From assembly GCF_022014495.1 (NCBI RefSeq), contig NZ_JAKLSQ010000014.1, forward strand, positions 1-64,000: a DNA stretch of 64,000 nt, given 5' to 3'. The position numbers and the translations under genes were made by a program. Below the pieces are notes generated by a model. That model saw only the letters and a program-made list of their open reading frames with translations, had not been told where the DNA came from and did no database searches. This DNA comes from Sandaracinobacteroides sayramensis (GTDB lineage Bacteria; Pseudomonadota; Alphaproteobacteria; Sphingomonadales; Sphingomonadaceae). Position 1 is the stretch's first letter. The number at the start of each line of letters is the position of its first letter. Below are positions 54,926-63,617 of this stretch, piece after piece.

Positions 54926-55469
54926 CGGCATCGGCGGCCGGCGCTTCAGGCGCCGCGCCCTGCTCCGGAATCGGGCCCTGCTCCGGTATCGGATCGAAGG
55001 GCGACACCACGATCTGCGAGACGGGCCTCTTCACGGCGCAGACCTCCTCCACGCCGTTCGGCCGGGAATTGATCAGCAGCGCCACTTCGGCGAGCACGCC
55101 ATTGTGCCGCTCGTCCGCTTCCAGCAGCGCCTTCGCGCGGGCGCAGAAGCTCGCATGCTCGGCATATTCCGAATAGCGGTTGGCAAGCGCCGTCGTGAAC
55201 TTGTCGTAGCGCGCCTTGTCCCCCTCGCGCACGAAATGCGCCAGCAGCTTCTTCTCGCCCTCCAGCAGCTTGTCCTTGGCGCGGCCGACCCAGCGGTTGT
55301 AGGCGGCCGGCATTTCCGGAATGCTTCGCCCGCACTTCAGCGCGCTCACCATCAGCACCGTCTGCAGGTCGCGCATGCGCGCGGCCTCATATTCCTCCGC
55401 TTCCCAGCACGCAGCCGACGCCGGCGTCGCCACCAGCGCAGCGGACACAATGGCCCCCATGATACGCAT
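54888..55469 (-). CDS. Small exported protein of unknown function
   Basis: A 193-residue protein with a signal peptide ([19 protein letters not shown], cleavage near residue 19). The mature part is mostly helical ([23 protein letters not shown] region) with three to four Cys (ACWEAEE, ALKCGRS, ASFCAR, EEVCAV), which could form disulphides in the periplasm, and a Pro/Glu/Ala tail with a [12 protein letters not shown] duplication. No family is recognised. The C-terminal codons overlap pyrG. Confidence 0.7.
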   Translation of the reverse strand: MRIMGAIVSAALVATPASAACWEAEEYEAARMRDLQTVLMVSALKCGRSIPEMPAAYNRWVGRAKDKLLEGEKKLLAHFVREGDKARYDKFTTALANRYSEYAEHASFCARAKALLEADERHNGVLAEVALLINSRPNGVEEVCAVKRPVSQIVVSPFDPIPEQGPIPEQGAAPEAPAADAATPAGTGEQPPR

Positions 55470-55603
55470 CACCCATGACCCCCTGCCCATGACCCCCTGC
55501 CAAACCCGCCATTCCCCCTGGAACGGCAGAGCTGGCAAGAAATCCCAGCCGCAAACATCCGGATTCGCGCAAGCGCTTTCGCAAGGCCACATGAAACTGT
55601 CAT

Positions 55604-55642
55604 GAAAAAAGGCCGCCCGGACTAGCCGGACGGCCCTTTTCT
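55604..55642 (-). terminator. Orphan rho-independent terminator on the minus strand
   Basis: On the minus strand GGCCGTCCGG-CTAGT-CCGGGCGGCC (one mismatch) followed by six T residues. The nearest minus-strand protein gene starts downstream at 55469, and the upstream neighbour proS is divergent, so no protein gene is available for it to terminate. It could also work weakly on the plus strand (TTTT on that side). Confidence 0.75.
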
Positions 55643-55744
55643 CTTGAACCCCTTCTGGCGCCCCTTGCCGATGCTGCCCGGTTCCCGGGTCCGACGCATC
55701 TAGGGGCTGACCCCGAACCCTGGCCGGCTCTGCCGCCTTGGTGC
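55605..55744 (-). ncRNA. Candidate small non-coding RNA upstream of the exported-protein gene
   Basis: Inferred from the orphan terminator and a promoter-like TTGATG-N19-TATAGG at 55781-55751, which would start an RNA of about 140 nt. Predicted folding: GCCCCT...AGGGGC at 55720s-55660s enclosing GATGC/GCATC and a CCCGG-GAA-CCGGG tip, then the terminator. Further upstream CTGCCG/CGGCAG could extend the fold if the start is earlier. No known RNA family is recognised with confidence; 6S RNA is one thing to test. The 415-bp gap 55470-55884 holds no protein gene. Confidence 0.45.
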
Positions 55745-55750
55745 ATGGAA

Positions 55751-55781
55751 CCTATACCGCTGACGGCAGGGCTGTCATCAA
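55751..55781 (-). promoter_or_regulatory. Promoter-like boxes for the candidate small RNA
   Basis: On the minus strand TTGATG (55781-55776) and TATAGG (55756-55751) separated by 19 bp, longer than the ideal 17. Placement fits a transcript ending at the orphan terminator. Weak evidence alone. Confidence 0.3.
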
Positions 55782-55884
55782 ACTGGAACATGGCACCGCG
55801 ATTCGCCGCAGCCCTGTTGCAGCGGGGCCACAGCATCGGCTAGGCATCGCCCACTCATTCGCCGGCCGAAAGTTCCGATCCACC

Positions 55885-57174
55885 ATGCTGCTTTCCCACT
55901 ATCTCCTCCCCGTCATGAAGGAGACCCCCGCCGACGCCCAGATCGTCTCGCACCAGCTGATGCTGCGCGCAGGGCTGGTCCGGCAGACGGCGGCCGGCAT
56001 CTACGCCTGGCTGCCGCTGGGCCTGCGCGTGCTGGACCGGATCGCGAACATCGTCCGCGCCGAGCAGAACCGCGCCGGCGCCATCGAGCTGCTGATGCCC
56101 ACCATCCAGTCCGCCGACCTCTGGCGCCAGTCCGGCCGCTACGACGCCTATGGCCCTGAAATGCTGCGCTTTCAGGATCGGGGCGGGCGGGAAATGCTCT
56201 ACGGCCCCACCAACGAGGAAATGATCACCGCCCTCTTCCGCGACTGTGTGAAGAGCTACCGCGACCTGCCGCGCACCCTCTACCATATCCAGTGGAAGTT
56301 CCGCGACGAGGTGCGCCCCCGCTTCGGGGTGATGCGCGGCCGCGAGTTCCTGATGAAGGACGCCTACAGCTTCGACATGGACGAGGAAGGCGGCCGCGCC
56401 AGCTACGACGCGCAGTTCACCGCCTATCTGCGCACCTTCGCCGCGCTCGGCCTGCGCGCCGTCCCCGTCCGCGCCCCCACCGGGCCCATCGGCGGAGACC
56501 TCAGCCACGAATTCCACATCCTCGCCGACACCGGCGAAAGCGAGGTCTTCTACGATTCGGCGCTCGACGAGGTGGACCTCGCCGACCCGGACGCGCCCGC
56601 GAAGCTCCGCTCGCTCTACGCCATGGAAGCGGAAGAGCATGAGAAGGTGACGGACTGCCCCGTCCCGGCCGAGCGCCTCGCCAGGCGGCGCGGGATCGAG
56701 GTGGGCCATATCTTCTTCTTCGGCAGCAAATATTCCGCCGCCATGGGGCTGCAGGTGCAATCGAAGGACGGCGGCCTCGTCCACCCGCTGATGGGCAGCT
56801 ACGGGGTCGGCGTCTCCCGCCTGATCGGCGCCATCATCGAGGCGAGCCACGATGCAGCCGGAATCGTCTGGCCGGATTCGGTCGCCCCCTTCGATATCGG
56901 CCTCATCAACCTGCGCGTCGACGACGCCGCCTGCGCCGCCGCCGCAGCCGACCTGCACCAGAAGCTGGAAGCCGCCGGCAAGACGGTCCTCCACGACGAC
57001 CGCGACGCCCGCGGCGGCGAGAAGTTCGCCACCATGGACCTGATCGGCCTGCCCTGGCAGCTCACCATCGGCCCCAAGGGCGTCGCCGCCGGCACGGTGG
57101 AGCTGAAGCGCCGCGCCACCGGCGAGAAGCAGGACCTCTCTCTCGAAAGCGCGCTCTCCAGGCTCATCGGGTGA
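55885..57174 (+). CDS. proS: Prolyl-tRNA synthetase, short alphaproteobacterial type
   Basis: A 429-residue class II synthetase. Motif 2 is [20 protein letters not shown] and motif 3 includes [13 protein letters not shown]. The insertion editing domain found in longer bacterial ProS is absent, as usual in Alphaproteobacteria. ATG 55885 ([15 protein letters not shown]) matches the family start; the frame is open further upstream without similarity. Overlaps lolC by four bases (GTGA). Confidence 0.95.
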   Translation: MLLSHYLLPVMKETPADAQIVSHQLMLRAGLVRQTAAGIYAWLPLGLRVLDRIANIVRAEQNRAGAIELLMPTIQSADLWRQSGRYDAYGPEMLRFQDRGGREMLYGPTNEEMITALFRDCVKSYRDLPRTLYHIQWKFRDEVRPRFGVMRGREFLMKDAYSFDMDEEGGRASYDAQFTAYLRTFAALGLRAVPVRAPTGPIGGDLSHEFHILADTGESEVFYDSALDEVDLADPDAPAKLRSLYAMEAEEHEKVTDCPVPAERLARRRGIEVGHIFFFGSKYSAAMGLQVQSKDGGLVHPLMGSYGVGVSRLIGAIIEASHDAAGIVWPDSVAPFDIGLINLRVDDAACAAAAADLHQKLEAAGKTVLHDDRDARGGEKFATMDLIGLPWQLTIGPKGVAAGTVELKRRATGEKQDLSLESALSRLIG

Positions 57175-58410
57175 TCACCTCCTACGAACGGATGATCGCG
57201 CGCCGCTACCTGCTCCCGGGGCAGGGCGAGCGCTTCATCGTGCTGGTGGCCGGCATCTCGCTGGTCGCCGTGGCGCTCGGAGTCGCCGCCCTCATCGCCG
57301 TGATGAGCGTGATGAACGGCTTCCGCGCCGAACTGTTCGACCGCTTCCAGGGCCTGAACGGCCACGCGGTGGCGCAAGGCTATGGCGGCCGCCTGCCGGA
57401 CTGGCAGCGGGTCGTCGACCTCGCCCTGGAAACGCCCGGAGTCACCTCCGCTACTCCCCTCATCGAGCAGCCGCTGATGGCCTCGGCCAACGGCCGGGTG
57501 GAAGGCGTGCTGGTGCGCGGCATGCGCGTGGAGGACATTCTCAAGACCGACGTGATCGCCCAAACGGTCCAGTCCGGCGACATCAACCGGCTGAAGCCCG
57601 GCGATCCCGTGGCCGCCATCGGCGCCCGCCTGGCGGAAAATCTCGGCGTGAAGGTCGGCGACAGAATTGCGCTGATCGCCCCGCAAGGCACCGTCACCCC
57701 CTTCGGCACCGTGCCGCGCATCGTCTCCTACGAGATCGTCGCCACCTTCGAGATCGGCATCTACGATTTCGACAAGGCCTTCGTCGTCCTCCCGCTCGAC
57801 CAGGCGCAGATCCTGTTCGACCTGGGCGAAGACGTCGGCATGGTGATGATGACCAGTATAAACCCCGACCGGATAGACCAGTATATGCGCCCGCTGGCCG
57901 AGAAGATCGGCCTTTCCGCCCTCATCACCGACTGGCGGCAACTGAACTCCGCCCTGTTCGAGGCGCTGATCGTCGAGCAGGTGGTGATGTTCTGGGTGCT
58001 GTCCATCATCATCCTCGTCGCCGTCTTCAACATCCTCTCCTCGCTCATCATGCTGGTGCGGGCGAAAACGCGGGACATCGCCATCCTGCGCACCATGGGC
58101 GCCAGCCGCGGCGCGCTGATGCGGGTGTTCATGATGGTCGGCACCTCTATCGGCGCGCTGGGCGTGCTTCTCGGCCTGGCGCTCGGCTTCCTCGTGCTCC
58201 ACTTCCGCCAGCAGATCGTCGGCGGCTTCGCGGCGATTTCCGGCACCAACCTCTGGGATCCTTCCGTGCGCTACCTGACGGAGCTGCCGGCGAAGACCGA
58301 TCCGGCCGAAGTCGTCGGCACCGTGCTGCTGACGCTCGCGCTGGCCTTCCTCGCCACCATCTACCCCGCCTGGAAGGCCGCCAGCACGGACCCGGTGACG
58401 GTGCTCCGCT

Positions 58411-58418
<8 letters not shown>
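57171..58418 (+). CDS. lolC: Lipoprotein-releasing ABC transporter permease (LolC/E)
   Basis: A 415-residue inner-membrane protein of the MacB/LolC type: one N-terminal helix ([21 protein letters not shown]), a large periplasmic domain (~50-265), and three C-terminal helices with [18 protein letters not shown]. With LolD it extracts outer-membrane lipoproteins for transfer to LolA. GTG 57171 overlaps proS, an order conserved in Alphaproteobacteria. Confidence 0.93.
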
Positions 58419-59112
<694 letters not shown>

Positions 59113-59115
59113 GAA

Positions 59116-59167
59116 GAAGGGGCTCTGCCCCTTCACCCCGGCAGGGAAATGATTTCCCTGCACCCTC
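59116..59167. repeat. Family-3 double hairpin
   Basis: GAAGGGGC-TCT-GCCCCTTC and CAGGGAAAT-G-ATTTCCCTG, three bases after the lolD stop; identical in 52 of 52 bases to the reverse complement of 45115-45166. CGAATTTTTCTT follows, so the element may help end lolD transcripts. From 59168 to 59432 no gene is seen; the sequence is of lower GC and contains one REP-like unit. Confidence 0.85.
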
Positions 59168-59317
59168 GAATTTTTCTTATACAGCCATTGGAATGCCGGG
59201 CGGTTCTGGCAAAAAACTTTGACCATATGCGCTCTACAGCGAGTTTCCCGAATTCCGAAGGAAGGAACGCTAAGGCAAGTTCAGGAGGCAGGATTCCGGA
59301 CCGCTATCAAACTCATG

Positions 59318-59346
59318 CGAATTAAGTATCCTGTCCCCGGAATTTC
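59318..59346 (+). repeat. REP-like unit 1 (CGAATTAAGTATCCTGTCCC type)
   Basis: CGAATTAAGTATCCTGTCCC followed by CGGAATTTC. Differs by about three bases over 27 from 60301-60328 and is related in inverted form to 60221-60244. Such text resembles short repeats linked to REP-associated tyrosine transposases (IS200-like), as far as I recall; no transposase gene is present. Confidence 0.6.
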
Positions 59347-59432
59347 TACAGCCGTCGCAGAGAAAGCGCCTCCCCACCCCGCCCTTCGCCGTCTCCGTCA
59401 GTCGGCACCAGCTCAGCACTATATATGCGCTA

Positions 59433-59810
59433 TCATCGCTTTTGCTTCTCAAAGAAGATTCTATTCCGCGCCTCCTCTATAGGAAAGTTTCTCCTGATTT
59501 CTTTTGTAAGAAGATAGAAAACGACGAGCGCCAACGCACCAACAATAAGGGGAGGCAGTAGCTGCTGCTCTAGATAGACCAGCAGCCCTATGGCGATTCC
59601 TAGCAGACCGAACGATGCAATGTGCAACATCAGTTCCTTGGGGCTGGCCCGGTATTTTGCATGAACGCCGACCGGCCAGTTCTGGGAACGCTCCAGATAA
59701 ATGCGTCCTTCTATCATGTGGCTCAATTGCCGATGTAGCTTTGTCAGCAGGAGGAAGGATGCCGCCAACGACACAAGCGCGACCAGCTCTACATTCATGA
59801 CTATCTGCAT
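59433..59810 (-). CDS. Small membrane protein, unknown
   Basis: A 125-residue protein with an N-terminal hydrophobic helix (VELVALVSLAASFLLL), a basic middle part (IEGRIYLERSQNWPVGVHAKYRAS) and two further hydrophobic segments (LHIASFGLLGIAIGLLVYL and LLPPLIVGALALVVFYLL), then a charged C-terminus (FPIEEARNRIFFEKQKR). No family recognised. ATG 59810 or 59798; ribosome-binding sites are weak. Base composition is lower in GC than the flanking operons. Lies 81 bp from the next small membrane gene. Confidence 0.6.
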   Translation of the reverse strand: MQIVMNVELVALVSLAASFLLLTKLHRQLSHMIEGRIYLERSQNWPVGVHAKYRASPKELMLHIASFGLLGIAIGLLVYLEQQLLPPLIVGALALVVFYLLTKEIRRNFPIEEARNRIFFEKQKR

Positions 59811-59891
59811 GCCACTGCACCTGCCGCTTACCCCAACAGGGGGGAGCTAATCCTTTAATCCTGCTATCCATCCTGATGTTCCACCGCACTA

Positions 59892-60164
59892 TCACCGCAA
59901 CCGACGAAAAACCCCGTAGGCAGCACCGGACAGTAGAGCGAGCGCCCCAAGTCCCAGGAGGATGAACGATATGGGGCGACTGTCCAGTGTTACAGCTAAC
60001 TGCACCAAAATCGCGGCGGTTAAGAATCCGAGGAAGGGTAAAGCGATTTGAAACTTCGTTCCAGGCTGCCCTGTCCGTGGGTTTACGAATGGAGATAAAA
60101 ATTCATATCGAAGGTAAATTATCAAAATGGCGAGTGCGGCTATAATATTGATTTCAGACATCAC
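59892..60164 (-). CDS. Small membrane protein, unknown
   Basis: A 90-residue protein with three hydrophobic segments (INIIAALAILIIYLRYEFL, FQIALPFLGFLTAAILVQLAV, ISFILLGLGALALLSGAAYGVF) and an RRLR end. GTG 60164 has GAGG six bases upstream; ATG 60161 is the alternative. Same strand as, and upstream of, the 59433 gene, so the two may be co-transcribed. No family recognised. Confidence 0.6.
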   Translation of the reverse strand: MMSEINIIAALAILIIYLRYEFLSPFVNPRTGQPGTKFQIALPFLGFLTAAILVQLAVTLDSRPISFILLGLGALALLSGAAYGVFRRLR

Positions 60165-60220
60165 TAGCCACCTCAGTTGTAGACCTGAACCAGCACTTCC
60201 TTATCTCCACCAGCTTAAAA

Positions 60221-60328
60221 TACCGGTGACAGTATACTTAATTTACACTCATATATCAAATGATGACTGACGCAATCGGCCGGTCAATCGAAATATTCTC
60301 CGAATTAAATATACTGCCCCCGGAATTC
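60221..60328. repeat. Inverted pair of REP-like units (REPIN-like)
   Basis: Left unit TACCGGTGACAGTATACTTA at 60221-60240 (minus orientation, continuing ATTT) and right unit CGAATTAAATATACTGCCCC at 60301-60320 (plus orientation, continuing CGGAATTC) point toward each other, 108 bp end to end. This is the size and layout of a REPIN. It lies in the AT-rich gap upstream of the 59892 gene; the stretch 60165-60411 has no gene. Confidence 0.55.
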
Positions 60329-60411
60329 TGCCTCGCCCCCAGAACTCCTATCCCGAACCGTTCGCCGCGTCACATTCAGATGACGAGTGAAGTGCCACCC
60401 TGATTAAAAGA

Positions 60412-60738
60412 TTAATGCTTTTCTGGAAGTTTTCTGCAAATTAACCCTGCTACTAAAGATAATATCAAAAAAACTCCATAGATATAAGATACAATATTTC
60501 CACGAAAACCTGTCTCTACTATGAAATAAAAGAAAATCAAAAATGCAATGATAATATATAAAATTGGAAGTAAGAAACTAAGAAAAACATGTGATGATTT
60601 TTTTGTAAATATAATCAATACAATTATTGCAAATGTCATTGCAATAATATTAATATATGATTCTGATAGAAATATTATCAATGCAGATGTTGAACAGAAT
60701 ATTGCTAAATATAAATATACCATTGCAAATCTGCTCAT
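60412..60738 (-). CDS. AT-rich small membrane protein, unknown
   Basis: A 108-residue protein with four hydrophobic helices (AMVYLYLAIFCSTSALIIF, INIIAMTFAIIVLIIF, FLSFLLPILYIIIAFLIFFYF, YIYGVFLILSLVAGLI) and basic loops. It uses many AT-ending codons (ATA, AAT, TTT), very unlike all other genes here, so it looks recently acquired. ATG 60738 is chosen for GGAG eight bases upstream; an ATG at 60798 in the same frame would add 20 residues. No family recognised. Confidence 0.6.
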   Translation of the reverse strand: MSRFAMVYLYLAIFCSTSALIIFLSESYINIIAMTFAIIVLIIFTKKSSHVFLSFLLPILYIIIAFLIFFYFIVETGFRGNIVSYIYGVFLILSLVAGLICRKLPEKH

Positions 60739-60903
60739 TATTTTGCTCCGCATTGATTCGGAATTTCGGGCACAGCATACCAATTGTCTGAAGCGCAATT
60801 TGAACTGGGCGGCGCGTCAAAAGCCGTCAGTCCGCACCCGGCCTAAAAGCTGCTATTCTGCAACAACAACATAGACAATTCCCACCCCACCCAAAACACC
60901 CGG

Positions 60904-60960
60904 GGGTGCAGGGGCGTCACGCCCCTGCCGGGTCTCGGGCGGAGCCCGAGCCGCCGGAGG
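60904..60960. repeat. Family-3 hairpin cluster
   Basis: GCAGGGGCG-TCA-CGCCCCTGC (60908-60928) is the inverted form of the second hairpin at 44792-44812; CTCGGGC-GGA-GCCCGAG (60934-60950) adds another stem. It lies just 3' of the LysR gene stop, where the high-GC sequence resumes after the AT-rich insert. Confidence 0.7.
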
Positions 60961-60972
60961 CAGGCCTGCCGC

Positions 60973-61761
60973 TCACAAAGCCTCCAGCAACTGCTCCACC
61001 AGCGCCTTCACCTTGGCGCTTTTCCACTGCGGCGCCGGCGCGCACAGCCAGTAGGCGTCGTCGGTCGGCACCCGCTCGCCGCGTTCTTCCAGCAGCCCCG
61101 CTTCCAGCGCGTCGGCGGCCAGCGTCAGCGGCACCTGCGCTTCGCCCAGCCCGGCCAGCGCCCAGTCCAGCGCCGCGCCGGCGTCGGGCAGCGCCACCGC
61201 CGGGCCTTCGAGGCTCCGCCAGCCTAGGGGCCGCCCTTCGATGCCCGGCACCGCCACCGTCACCAGCAATTCGTCGGCCAGCTTGCGGCCGAACACCCCT
61301 TCGGCGTCCGGCGTCGGGCCGTAGCTCAGCGCCAGGTCCAGGTTCGCCTGCGAGAAGTCCACCGGCCCGTCCAGCGCCAGCACCTGCACCGAGGCATCGG
61401 CGTTCGCCTCCAGCCAGCGCGACAGGCGCGGCATCAGCCAGTGCCGGATGGCCCCGCGCGCGCAGCCCAGCGACAGCCTTGTCGCCCCCTGCCCCTCGCG
61501 CAGCGCCGACACCGTTTCCTCGAAGGCGGTGAAGCCGGACCGGAGGTGCGGCAGCGCCCGCGCCGCTTCCGGCGTCAGTTCCAGCCCGCGCGCGGTGCGG
61601 CGGAACAGGATCACCCCCAGCGTCTCCTCCAGCGCCCGGATCTGCTGGCCGACGGCGGCGGGCGTCACCGCCAGCTCGTCCGCCGCCTTGGTGAAGCTCA
61701 AGGACCGCGCCGCCGCATCGAACACGCGCAGCGCGTTCAGGGGAATGAGGGAACGTTTCAT
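60973..61761 (-). CDS. LysR-family transcriptional regulator (GcvA-like)
   Basis: A 262-residue regulator, somewhat shorter than the usual 300. N-terminal winged helix-turn-helix: LSFTKAADELAVTPAAVGQQ followed by IRALEETLGVILFRR (residues ~20-55). The effector-binding domain (~90-255) reads like the GcvA/AmpR subgroup (LSLGCARGAIRHWLMPRL, ANLDLALSYG). ATG 61761 is one base from the apaG stop, so it is the last gene of metZ-apaG-lysR. Targets unknown. Confidence 0.87.
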   Translation of the reverse strand: MKRSLIPLNALRVFDAAARSLSFTKAADELAVTPAAVGQQIRALEETLGVILFRRTARGLELTPEAARALPHLRSGFTAFEETVSALREGQGATRLSLGCARGAIRHWLMPRLSRWLEANADASVQVLALDGPVDFSQANLDLALSYGPTPDAEGVFGRKLADELLVTVAVPGIEGRPLGWRSLEGPAVALPDAGAALDWALAGLGEAQVPLTLAADALEAGLLEERGERVPTDDAYWLCAPAPQWKSAKVKALVEQLLEAL

Positions 61762-61762
61762 C

Positions 61763-62176
61763 TCAGTTGGCCGCTCCCTTCGTGTCCGGGGAAATCAGGT
61801 CGAAGCCGGGAATCTCCACCTCGAAGCGCCGGCCGCCCTTGTCTTCCATCCCGTAGCGCCCGCGCATATGCCCCATCGGGGTGGAAAGCGGGCAGCCCGA
61901 CACATAGTCGTAGCTTTCGCCGGGATGGATTTCGGGCTGCTCGCCCACCACGCCTTCGCCCATCACGTCGCGGCGCGCGCCATTGCCGTCCACGATCACC
62001 CACGCCCGGTCGATCAGCCGCACCGTCACGCCCGAGCCATTCTCGATGCGGATATGGTAATGCCACACCCAATGGCCATTTTCCGGGTCGGACTGGTCGC
62101 CGGCATAGCGCGGCTGCACCCGAACTATGATCCCCTCGGTCGTCGCCACCGCGCTGAACAGCCCGGGCAGGCTCAA
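61763..62176 (-). CDS. apaG: ApaG protein
   Basis: A 137-residue beta-sandwich protein with the family text WVWHYHIRIENGSGVTVRL, WVIVDGNG and SGCPLSTPMGHMRGRYGM. ApaG is linked to divalent-cation (Co, Mg) tolerance in enterobacteria; molecular role unclear. The ATG overlaps the metZ stop (ATGA). The metZ-apaG neighbourhood is common in Sphingomonadales and other Alphaproteobacteria. Confidence 0.93.
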   Translation of the reverse strand: MSLPGLFSAVATTEGIIVRVQPRYAGDQSDPENGHWVWHYHIRIENGSGVTVRLIDRAWVIVDGNGARRDVMGEGVVGEQPEIHPGESYDYVSGCPLSTPMGHMRGRYGMEDKGGRRFEVEIPGFDLISPDTKGAAN

Positions 62177-63381
62177 AGGCCGACCGCCTTCAGCGCCTGG
62201 TCCAGGTCGTCGATCACATCGTCCGCATCCTCCAGGCCGACGGAAAGCCGCAGCATCCCCTCGCCCACGCCCATTTCCGCGCGAACCGGCTCGGCGACGG
62301 CGGCATGGGTGGTGGAGGCGGGATGCGTCATCAGCGAGCGACTGTCCCCCACATTGTTGGAAATGTCGACCAGCCGCAGCGCGTCCAGCAGGCCGTGCGC
62401 CTGCGCCCGCCCGCCATCCAGATGCAGGGCGAGGATGGTGCCGCCGGCCGTCATCTGCCGCATCGCCAGCGCCTGCTGCGGATGGCTTTCCAGCCCCGGA
62501 TAGAGCAGGCGCGGCACGCGCGCTTCCAACGCGTCGGCCACCTTCAGCGCATTGTCACAGGCGCGGCGAACGCGCAGGTCCAGCGTCTCCAGGCTCTTCA
62601 GCAGCACCCAGGCGTTGAAGGCGGAAAGCACCGGCCCGGTGTGGCGGGTGAAGGCCAGATAGGTCTCCTCCATCCACTTCTCCGGCCCCATCACCGCCCC
62701 GCCCAGCACGCGGCCCTGCCCGTCCATCAGCTTGGTCGCCGAATAGCCGACGATGTCCGCGCCCAGATCCAGCGGCCGCTGCACGATGGGGGAGGCGAAG
62801 GCGTTGTCCACGAACAGCAAGGCGCCGCCGTCGTGCGCGATGTCGGCGACGGCGCCGATGTCGACGATATCCAGCGTCGGATTGGCCGGCGTCTCCACGA
62901 AGATCGCCTTGGTGTTCGGCCGCATCGCCTTTCGGAAGGCGTCGCTGTCGCGTCCGTCCACCGTCGTCGTTTCGATTCCGAAGCGCGGCAGGATCGTGTC
63001 CACCAGCACGCGGCAGCTTCCGAACAGCGAACGCCCGGCCAGCAGATGGTCGCCGGCGGAAAGCGTGCTCATCAGCGCCGCCGTCATCGCCGCCATGCCG
63101 GAGGCCGAGGCGCGGCAGGCTTCCGCCCCTTCCATCAGCGCCAGGCGCTGCTCCAGCATCTCCACGGTGGGGTTCTGCAGCCGCGAGTAGGTCATGCCCT
63201 TCTCGTCGCCGCGGAAGCGGGCGGCGGCTTCCTCGGCGCTGTCGTAGCAATAGCCCGACGTCAGGAAGAGCGCTTCCGACGTTTCCCCATATTCGCTGCG
63301 CGCGGTGCCGCCGCGAACGGCCTGCGTCGCCGGCCGCCAGTTGCGGGTGAGGGTGCGATCCTGTCCTGCCTTGCGTTTCAT
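62173..63381 (-). CDS. metZ: O-succinylhomoserine sulfhydrylase
   Basis: A 402-residue PLP enzyme of the Cys/Met metabolism family. The PLP lysine is in VGYSATKLMDGQGRVLGG (near residue 207); SGYCYDSAEEAAARF and MTYSRLQNPTVEMLEQRL are typical MetZ text. It forms homocysteine from O-succinylhomoserine and sulfide. ATG 63381 (MKRKAGQDRT) is preferred; the frame is open further upstream into a repeat. Heads the metZ-apaG-lysR unit. Confidence 0.93.
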   Translation of the reverse strand: MKRKAGQDRTLTRNWRPATQAVRGGTARSEYGETSEALFLTSGYCYDSAEEAAARFRGDEKGMTYSRLQNPTVEMLEQRLALMEGAEACRASASGMAAMTAALMSTLSAGDHLLAGRSLFGSCRVLVDTILPRFGIETTTVDGRDSDAFRKAMRPNTKAIFVETPANPTLDIVDIGAVADIAHDGGALLFVDNAFASPIVQRPLDLGADIVGYSATKLMDGQGRVLGGAVMGPEKWMEETYLAFTRHTGPVLSAFNAWVLLKSLETLDLRVRRACDNALKVADALEARVPRLLYPGLESHPQQALAMRQMTAGGTILALHLDGGRAQAHGLLDALRLVDISNNVGDSRSLMTHPASTTHAAVAEPVRAEMGVGEGMLRLSVGLEDADDVIDDLDQALKAVGL

Positions 63382-63461
63382 CGCGCTTCCATAGGCGCAA
63401 GATCGGCCGCCGCAAACCCTCGGGCGAACATGGACGAGGGGGCGTTCCGCACGCCACCCCC

Positions 63462-63501
63462 GTCTCCCCGGGCTTGACCCGGGGCCCAGCTTTTCTTCGG
63501 G
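63462..63501. repeat. Family-1 repeat, degenerate single arm
   Basis: GTCTCCCCGGGCTTGACCC then GGGGCCCAGCTTTTCTTC; one base off the consensus at two places. The second arm is only vaguely recognisable (AGCCGGCCCGCCGGGCGA). Lies between divergent metZ and the glutathione-peroxidase-like gene. Confidence 0.65.
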
Positions 63502-63617
63502 CAAAGCGGTAGGAGAAGAAAGCCGGCCCGCCGGGCGAAGCTTCCCGGTTGCTGCCCGATTCGCTTTCCGTTAAAGCCCGTGTCAACCAACCTACCCGAC
63601 CAACCACTGGGGGTCTC

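Noticed and set aside
55720-55884. Upstream in-frame start codons for proS (for example near 55738)
   Set aside because: No similarity to ProS N-termini; [13 protein letters not shown] at 55885 fits the family, and the upstream part overlaps the candidate RNA region.
59219-59482. An 87-codon plus-strand frame in the AT-rich region after lolD
   Set aside because: No ribosome-binding site, no similarity, mixed composition, and it runs through the REP-like unit at 59318; better read as non-coding.
60548-60874. Plus-strand frame overlapping the AT-rich membrane gene
   Set aside because: Antisense to a frame with clear transmembrane topology and a ribosome-binding site; the plus-strand translation lacks either.
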